Assembly (NCBI GenBank): GCA_946894095.1
Contig: OX335645.2
Location: 15,709,001 to 15,773,000, forward strand
Source of the DNA: Incurvaria masculella
Taxonomy: Eukaryota; Arthropoda; Insecta; Lepidoptera; Incurvariidae
DNA: 64,000 nt
Reading direction: 5' to 3'
How positions within the stretch are numbered: the first letter of the stretch is position 1; every line of letters begins with the position of its first letter. A program made the position numbers and the translations under genes. The notes under the pieces were generated by a model. The model ran no database searches. It was not told the DNA's origin and saw only the letters and a list, made by a program, of their open reading frames with translations. Shown here in pieces: positions 56,835 through 64,000 of the stretch.

Positions 56835-56896
56835 GCGCATGATCTTCTTTCCAATTTGTATGTGGAGTTGAGCGGGATGGCTCGCCCACCTTAAGT
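56835..56896 (-). repeat. TTAA MITE family 1, end fragment
   Basis: GCGCATGATCTTCTTTCC to GGGATGGCTCGCCCACC followed by TTAA. Confidence 0.65.
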
Positions 56897-57079
56897 CAAA
56901 AAGTTACGCCACCACTAAAAAGCAAAAAATAAAATATTTTTAAAGAAAAAAGGACCGCCTTCAAAAAAACCGAAACTAAAAAGCAAAAAATAATTGGTTA
57001 CTTTTAATTAATGTACGACAAGCTATTTTAATACTAACTAATTATGTACAATTTCTTAATTTTTAATCATCTTTTGAAG

Positions 57080-58612
57080 TCTACATGGATTCGCTACAGC
57101 CTGTGCCAGTTCCGTCCAGAGTTATGGCTCAAATCGGTATAGACATATGTTCTCTACCAGAAGTTGATGGCCTACGCTATATCGTGGTCGCCATTGACTA
57201 TTTTTCAAAATGGATCGAAGCGAGAGCACTCGAAAACAAATCGGCCAAGTCAGTTGCAACATTTATCTACGAAGAAATAATATGTAGGCACGGCTGTATA
57301 GAAACAATTATAAGCGACCAAGGTCGGGAATTTTGTAACGCCCTTGTCGAAGAACTTCTACAACGGACTGGGGCGAAACATCGCGTGACTTCACCTTACC
57401 ACCCACAGGCTAACGGTCTTGTGGAAAGAGCGAATCGGAGCATAAAAAATACTTTGCTCAAAGTTCTTGAGGAAAATGTTGAGCAATGGCCAAATGCACT
57501 GCACGGTGTCCTCTTTGCTATGCGCTCAGCCCCTCATACATCCACAAAATTTTCACCCTTTTTTATATTGTACCATCAACAGGCCCGATTACCAATTGAT
57601 GTCCAAAATCTTCCAGCCGTGGAACACGCAGATTCACCACCTAAAATTCAGTTTAATCAATTCAATACAGTTTAATGAAGTGTTGCAGATGATGACTAAA
57701 GTTAACCAATCTCTGCACACATCTATTTCAAGAAATATAAAGGCTGCGCAAGAAGTGCAAAGAAATAGTTATAACCAGCGACATTTAACTGGAATTAATT
57801 TAAAAGAGAGCCAATCTGTGCTACTTATAAATGCCAGACGTCTAGATAGAAAGGGTGACAAATATCAACTTCCCAAATCTGGTCCTTATAAAATCATCTC
57901 AATAAATGATCGTAAGCGTGTAGTTTTGATGAATAAAAATGGTGTTATTTTACGTACCAAGTATCCCCTTAAGCGTCTCGTAGCTCTGAAAGAAACTGAT
58001 ACATCAACTTTCCCCCAAAATCCAGACTGTAGTGTTGAGTCCTCTGCCCAGACTGTAAATAGTGATGAAATGTTAGAGATAATCGAGAGTAATAAAACAA
58101 ATACAAATGAAAGTTTATTTTTTAAACCCGTATCAGGCGACTGGCAGGAAAAAATGGCCCATAATCTTGGAGTACCTATCTACAAAGTAAATCATTCTCA
58201 GAACTCAAAGCTAGGGAAACCGAATACCTGCCAAGAAATATTAGGGGATGGCAACTGTTTTTTTCGCTGTCTATCATACGTGATCACTGGGGTTCAAACG
58301 TTTCATGATACCATTCGAAGCTGTTTGATTTCGTTTATGTTACAAGATGTTAGAGTACAAAATTTCCTTGGAAATGTAGATATACGGACATATTTGCAAT
58401 CCACCCATATGGCACTGGACCGCACCTGGGCAACGGAGACAGAGGTGTTTGCAAGTGCATTATTTTTTAATGTAGACATACAGGTCTACCTTAATAATCA
58501 CTGGCTCCGATTTAGCCGGACTGGGTCACTTGATGACCCACCCTCTCTAACTGCCATCTATCTGTATAACCGAGGGGGCAATCACTTCGAGGTAGTGACA
58601 TCTGTAGTTTAA
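57080..58612 (+). pseudogene. Integrase-OTU protease protein of transposon origin, frameshifted
   Basis: Two overlapping frames. The first (57085-57675) is a retroviral-type integrase core: D20 (IGIDICS), D78 (IISDQGREF) and E114 (ANGLVERANRS), with 35 residues between the last two (DD35E). The second (useful part about 57677-58612) holds a GPY/F-like SH3 segment (SGPYKIISINDRKRVVLMNK) and, at its C-terminus, an OTU cysteine protease domain. OTU enzymes remove ubiquitin. The catalytic Asp-Gly-Asn-Cys is at 58247-58258 and the His in GGNHFEVV at 58583-58585. The frames part because a 9-bp motif (CAGTTTAAT, 57649 and 57668) bounds a 19-base duplication, so the unit is broken. The N-terminal zinc-binding part is missing. 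Such combinations are known from Ginger-type transposons and integrase-derived host genes; which of these applies is undecided. A weak acceptor (TTTTGAAG, 57079) precedes it in the phase left open by the exon at 55410-55466. Confidence 0.8.
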
Positions 58613-59099
58613 CATTAATACCAAAAAAAAATATTGTTATCTCAAATGGAGATTCGAATGGCCATTGTTTAGGAAAGTGGCAAAATACGTTACAGTACAT
58701 AATATAATTTATTCTCGTTATGAAATCGCATATATAACAGGTAATCTCTGCACTTAAACTAATGTAAAATACAACGGCTGGCGTCTGTCCTTATGTATGT
58801 CTGCCTATTAAGAATTAGAACTATTTTTGTTTAATTTTAATGCAGTTTATATCTACATGATTTTTTTAAACGTACATGAATTTCTAAAATACTACAACTA
58901 CTGCCATGATATAAGCCAAAAACGCAACTATGTATTTGCTATGACTTGACCTTTCATGGGATGGAAAACACGGAAATGTTTTGCCGGGAACGGTTCAAAT
59001 AAACACAGGGAAACATATGAAGACGTTTTGAGGACCTTTAACATGACAGATAACCCTAATAATTACGAACGAATGCTTAAACTTTGCAAACCGTTTCTA

Positions 59100-59290
59100 G
59101 CAAGATGTATTGTATTGTATTGTATTGTTTATTCATCATCCATAGACAGTACACTGCACTCGGATTTGTCATATTTTAGCATTGGCCAGTTCAGCAAAAC
59201 AAAACACAGCGAAGAAGAACTGGAAAGAAACTCTGCTGTTTTTTTTTTTCAACGTCCACTTAGTCTATGTTTACAAAAGTGTTTGTCAAT
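59100..59290 (+). repeat. LINE 3'-UTR-like repeat
   Basis: (TATTG)n, then AGACAGTACACTGCACTCGG, GAAGAACTGGAAAGAAACTC and CGTCCACTTAGTCTATG. Related inverse at 25639-25785. Confidence 0.45.
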
Positions 59291-59354
59291 TATTTTAACA
59301 AAAACATAGGTAAAACACTAAATTAACATGAAACTTTGTATTATTTTTTTTTGT

Positions 59355-59794
59355 TCACTGTCGGTTGGACACGTTTAGAGGATTCGAATATAAAAAAGAA
59401 CTATTATTTTTATGTATATCAGATTGCACATTTTCGTTTGCATTTGCATCCAATGGAATGAATGCTAAATTGGATGTTTTCATAACATAATTACAATTTT
59501 GAATTTGGTGTGCAAGGGCTCTTAGTCCCAGGTTATTAAGAGCTCCATGATTGTTATAACATGGTCTCAATAGTGAATTTAAATCTAGGAAAGTAGTATT
59601 TGGTACACTGTTTGTAAGTGTATATATATTTGTATTAGTTCTATAGGCAGTAGCATTAATGTTGTGCGAATTATTTGTGAAATGTGGCATATACAACAGG
59701 GAACTACATAATTTACACATTTCGTAAATATGTTCACATCAGCATTTGAACCTGCATTGCCCACTAACAAAATAACAATGTCATTTTCCCGCAT
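59355..59794 (-). pseudogene. SGNH-esterase-like fragment
   Basis: Two minus frames (59794-59585 and 59720-59355) appear to be one protein with a frameshift near 59715: NDIVILLVGNAGSNADVNIF, then NINATAYRTNTNIYTLTNS and TTFLDLNSLLRPCYNNHGAL. The order (hydrophobic strand with G-x-N, PYR-type strand, FLDLN, then HGLHLN-type end) is that of SGNH hydrolase domains. These occur in ORF1 proteins of some LINEs and in several insect transposon proteins. The final catalytic motif is worn. Confidence 0.5.
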
Positions 59795-59916
59795 CCCATT
59801 GACCTTGATGAGTTAAGTGTAAAAGAAATGAAGCAACCTCTTCTAGTAGACGATCGGTTAAATTAATTCGAAGACTTCAAATGATACTCCTATAATACTT
59901 CAGAACAAAAAAACCC

Positions 59917-60212
59917 GGCCAAGTGCGAGTTTGACTCGCACACGAAGGGTTCCGTACAATCGTAAAAGATTTAACACAAACAAATCACGTTTTTTTGTAT
60001 GGGGCCTCCCTTAAATTTTCATTTTTTAAAAATTTCACCTATTTGCTGTTATAGCGGCAAAATAAATACACACTCTGTGAAAATTTCAGCTGCCTACCTA
60101 TTACGGTTCATGAGATACAGCCCTGTGACAGACCGAAGACTGGGCGGACGGACGGACAGCGGAGGCTTAGTAATAGGGTTCCGTTTTCACCTTTTGGGTA
60201 CGGAACCCTAAA
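59917..60212 (+). mobile_element. (GTCY)n MITE
   Basis: CGGCCAAGTGCGAGTTTGAC to GGGTACGGAACCCTAA, with a very short GGAC array (60143-60158). Confidence 0.87.
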
Positions 60213-60890
60213 CATTACAACGGATCTCAGGAACTGAATAAAAGTTAAAAGTTAAATACGGAAATATGACGATTACGAGTGCAGCGAGCTGTCTATCGAT
60301 GATAAATAAAATACAAATATGCTTAAATTGTTTAAATAAAACATATCCGCGTATCTTGTTGTTCTTTTGTAAAATTTTTACCTCAATCGTCTCAATAGGC
60401 ATTTAAGTTCAGACATAATAAGCGCATCGGCCATGGGTCAATTAACTTCTTAACGGATTGAAAGTGTAGAAAATTACTGTTCGTGACGGGCCTTACAGAT
60501 TGCGCCGTAAGATAACATGTCTAAATAAATTATAATATAATAATGCTTTTTATAAGTACATTTGTAAACTTTATCAACCTATGTTTTAGAAGATAAGATT
60601 GAAAAAATTGCAGTTAAGGATTGTGAGAATTGTGAACTTTATTTTGTTGAAATAAAATCCACTAATTAATGTCTTTAACTGGGATGAGGGTATCAGGGGT
60701 GCTGTGCTTTTAAATACTTACATGGAGACTAGTGGATGAGATTAATGTAAGACTGAAGAAAATCATGCCTGGAGGCCATTTAATGAGTAGTTCAACAACA
60801 TTTTTATATAACAATTAATGGGTCGGATAATGGGTTAATAATGCATTCATGGCCTATTGGAAAGTCCATTAATTGTTATATGATATAGGG
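60213..60890. other. No gene recognised
   Basis: AT-rich, with no coding pattern, hairpin or repeat end that I can support. Confidence 0.4.
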
Positions 60891-61018
60891 GACGCCATGC
60901 TTGCTTTCACTGTAAGGTGCAACACTCGCAACAGTCACCAAGCCGGCAATTAATTGACGTTTTCACAACCAATAGCTAGCACATGCGCTACTGGACCCCC
61001 ATTCTGGGACTGCAGTTG

Positions 61019-61082
61019 ATGGCGGGCCACCCCGATCAAGCCTTTTATTGCGAAACTCCGAGTGCACCTGCTCCCAGAAAAA
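61019..61082 (+). CDS. Candidate first coding exon in a CpG-rich segment
   Basis: The ATG at 61019 opens a frame starting MAGHPDQAFYCETPSAPAP, ending at donor AAAA|GTAAGA. The surrounding 60950-61180 is rich in CG dinucleotides, unlike its flanks, and shows no repeat. The protein is not recognised and no following exon was found; the gene would continue out of the window. Confidence 0.3.
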
Positions 61083-61302
61083 GTAAGACTAATAAACAAC
61101 GCCATCGCGATCGCGCCACGGCCTGCGAGCCACACCACTCGCCGCGCCTAGCCGTCGCCCGGCTCTTTAGGGGTGTATGAGTAGAAACCCCAAAGCTGAG
61201 AATCGTAGGCCAGGGAAGCCACCCACTGCCTTACCAGCGGGGTCATTTCGAAGCAATTGACTGATTCGTCAGAAATCAGCTCTACCGAATTTCGATTCGG
61301 TT

Positions 61303-61577
61303 TAGGCTGGCCGTGATTCGGATGCCACGTAAAATTGTAGGTCTCCTTCTTTATTTACCAGGTGGTAGGGCTAATCCCGCCTGGGTTGGTACCATCGCAT
61401 TGAACGAACGATGGTCGAAGCGGCAATGAAAATTGTCCATGTTTTCCATTCAGTTCAATGTAGACGAGCAATATAAGGGAAGTCCTGGCATAGCACCTAG
61501 TTCCTATGTGGTGTGTTAGGCTAATATCTGACGGCTAGTTTAGTATTAGCCATCCATGTCCATTTACATAAAAAAAC
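61303..61577 (+). repeat. SINE, 5S-type subfamily, head lost
   Basis: Starts AGGCTGGCCGTGATTCGG, the segment that follows the 5S head at 42060, and runs to CCATGTCCATTTACATAAAA. Confidence 0.8.
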
Positions 61578-61735
61578 ATAAAAAAAGAATGTCACGCATC
61601 ACCGGTCGAACTCATGAAGTAAATCCCCACGCCCATGAGCTCCAAGACACTCTATTATCTAGACATCTTGGAGTCTGTTTTTATATTCGGAATCTTAAAT
61701 TAAAGAGAAAACCTCGTTTGAAGCTCGTAATGTAA

Positions 61736-62689
61736 TCTAATAAATATTATAAAGGGGAAAGTTTGTAATAATGGATGGATGGATGGATGGATGGATGGAT
61801 GGATGGATGGATGTTTGTTACTCTTTCACGTAAAAACTACTGAATGGATTTTAATGAAACTTTACAATAATATAGCTTATACATCAGAATAACACATAGG
61901 CTACAATTTATAAAGATATTGTGCCCATGGGCTTTAGAACTTTCATGGGGCTGCGAAAACGATGCCGGTAGCGATACTTCACACCTGGGGGAGCGGGGCC
62001 GGGGGCGGCGGCGGGCGCGGCGGAGGGGGCGGGGTGGGCGGTCCGACGGGGGCGGGTGCGGGGAGGGGGGGGCGGGTACAGCTTGGTATTTCCCGCAACT
62101 TTAGGACTACTTGGTAAAATCCTTGAGAACCAATTACTCGATTTAGATGCGGATTGTATCTACGTCTAGCCTGATTCTACTCAAAACCTATAGGCTACAT
62201 AATATAACGCTTCATTACCTGAAGGGTGAGTAGAGAGTGTTCAATTCTTATAACTTGCGAACCACTAACCCGATTTATGTGCGTATTTTATCAATGTATA
62301 GGATCTCTGGGAGCAGTCAGGTTCGAGATGGGTTACTGTTTTCGATGTTGAGGCTAGCTGTGGATTGGAGTCCACGCAAAACTTACCTACATTACACGTT
62401 ACTTACTTACTAGATAAACAATGTTGCAGTGCAAGTGCAGAAAGGTTCTGGCGGCAAATGCTTTTTTTTAAATAGCCACCAAATGTCAACGAAGCTCTAA
62501 ATGGGAATTATTGGATGTTACTCACTAAATCATGCTATTTCGGCTCGAACGATCTTGATTAAATTTGGTACATGGATACATCGTCCTGGACCAGTTTGAC
62601 CCTATTTTGGACCAGTCATGTGGGCTATTTTTTATCCATGAAATAATTTAGCCGACACTAACCCGAGCGGAGCCGGGTACCGCAGCTAG
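61736..62689 (+). mobile_element. Non-autonomous Helitron
   Basis: Starts TCTAATAAATATTATAAAGG and ends CCGGGTACCGCAGCTAG, between A (61735) and T (62690). It contains an ATGG microsatellite (61772-61813), a LINE fragment (61918-61980), a G-rich tract (61985-62090) and a SINE fragment (62348-62460). Confidence 0.82.
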
Positions 62690-62739
62690 TATAATATAAG
62701 ATGTAATATAAGAGTATGTACCTACCACCTATTATTATT

Positions 62740-63138
62740 ATGGCAGTTTGTCAACGGAGCGGCGGTGACGCGTCTCGGTTTTGTTTATACAACTCGAAGC
62801 ACTCGAATCTACCTCCCATTCACTTTGTCGGCCGCCTTGTTTGGTATTCAACTTGATTTATGATCATAAAACGACATAATTAGTGTCAAATTACTGTAAA
62901 CAGGGGTTCACTTTTAGAGGGGATTCATTCCTGCCTGGCACACCGGAGTCAAGTGGTTCGGGGCCGCGAGGCGCACGGCGAGACGCACACCCATAGCGCT
63001 GCTCACTTGCGCAGCTCTTGGCAAATGAGGCGCACGCGCGCGAAACGGTGACGGAGCGCCTAGCGGCTAGCACGTGCAGGCGCCGCGCGCCGCCGCATAC
63101 ACAATCGCATATGCAAAGCGGCTGATAGAAATGCACGC
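62740..63138 (+). promoter_or_regulatory. CpG-rich segment with splice donor: possible promoter and first exon
   Basis: GC- and CpG-rich from about 62920 to 63110 with no repeat recognised. An ATG at 63129 is followed by CACGCAG|GTCAGT, a good donor. It may be the first exon of a gene running off the right end. The start of the segment shares about 28 bp with the inverse of 44075-44104. Confidence 0.35.
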
Positions 63139-63404
63139 AGGTCAGTTGATATTTTGAATACCACCTTTATTGTTTTTGGGATAGTGTAAAGACATACAGA
63201 GTGAAGAGACGGATGAGACCAAAATCGTTTCATACAAAATGTACTGAATTTTCTTTTTTTACTAAAAAAATTTTCTTAATCGCATTGTAGCTTTAAAATA
63301 GTGATCTGAAGTTATGTTTTAAGCTTTACTTTGAAATATTAAGGAAAAGTTGAGTATTTTTTTCGAAAAAAGAATCAGTGGGTCACCCGTTATTTACTAT
63401 AAAA

Positions 63405-63700
63405 AAACGATCAAGTGCGAGTCGGATTCGCACACGAAGGGTTCCGTAACATCGTACAAGATTTAACACAACAAAATCACGTTTTTTGTATGGGACCACT
63501 CTTTAATTTTTATTATTTATTAATTTTACCTATTTTTCGTTATAGCGGCAAAATAAATACACACTCTGTGAAAATTTCAGCTACCTGCCTATTACGGTTC
63601 ATGAGATACAGCCTTGTGACAGACGGACGGACGCACTGACGGACAGCGGAGGCTTGGTAATAGGGTTCCGTTTTGACCCTTTGGGTACGGAACCCTAAAA
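63405..63700 (+). mobile_element. (GTCY)n MITE
   Basis: ATCAAGTGCGAGTCGGATTC to GGGTACGGAACCCTAAAAA, with a short GGAC array (63623-63648). Confidence 0.87.
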
Positions 63701-64000
63701 ATGATACATGAGCGCGAATCCAATGTATTTCTAATGATTTCAGAAGTGGTCTCATCTGGCAGATGTGTTCCATCTCCCTCTAACTCGCGGTAGTGGTACT
63801 TGAGTTGACGTCTCACTCCCACGCTTTGTACGTACTGTTGTGACGGCACTTTTGAATAGGTTTTTAAAAAAACACTTTTCTTATAACACAATTTATTTGA
63901 TAAGGTTCACAACTTTAGCACAGATTTTCTATCAGTTCTGACACCACTTAGTTTTGGAAGAAAACTAAGAAAACGCTTTGAAACACAGAATTGAATTGAT
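63701..64000. other. No gene recognised
   Basis: Unique-looking sequence with no supported exon. The minus-strand open frames here run into the MITE and are not convincing. Confidence 0.4.

Overview
The window looks like a gene-poor, AT-rich stretch of a moth or butterfly (Lepidoptera) nuclear genome. Genes are split into short exons with GT-AG splice sites. Introns and intergenic DNA are packed with repeats typical of that order: tRNA-derived SINEs, MITEs carrying (GTCY)n microsatellites, Helitrons ending in CTAG, RTE/Jockey-like LINE debris and mariner elements. The species cannot be named from the sequence alone.

Layout. (1) About 1.0-12.9 kb is a tandem segmental duplication on the minus strand. 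It carries two copies of a three-or-more-exon gene for a small protein resembling the insect DUF1091 family. The right copy is intact in its visible exons; the left copy has lost the splice acceptor and start of its last exon. (2) About 14-22.5 kb is repeat-dominated. It holds three copies of a 471-bp TTAA-flanked MITE (two sharing one TTAA), a nested pair of hairpin elements, and two nearly identical full-length mariners, head to tail and 10 bp apart, each with an open DD34D transposase. (3) About 22.7-40.4 kb is dominated by a plus-strand sodium/proton antiporter gene of the SLC9B/NHA family. Seven coding exons plus a tiny terminal exon can be placed with consistent reading phase. Its membrane core lacks the second aspartate of the family's DD ion-binding motif. 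SINEs, Helitrons and LINE fragments fill its introns. (4) About 41-57 kb is mostly repeats, including a SINE copy whose head is 5S rRNA-derived instead of tRNA-derived. Two short phase-compatible coding exons (53.9 and 55.4 kb) may begin an unidentified plus-strand gene. (5) About 57.1-58.6 kb holds a mobile-element-derived integrase (DD35E) with an OTU cysteine protease domain, broken by a 19-bp duplication. (6) About 59-64 kb holds an SGNH-esterase-like fragment, a Helitron, and two CpG-rich segments that may be first exons or promoters of a gene lying outside the window.

Only the NHA gene, the intact DUF1091-like gene and the two mariner transposases are confident protein-coding units. The small candidate exons rest on splice signals alone.
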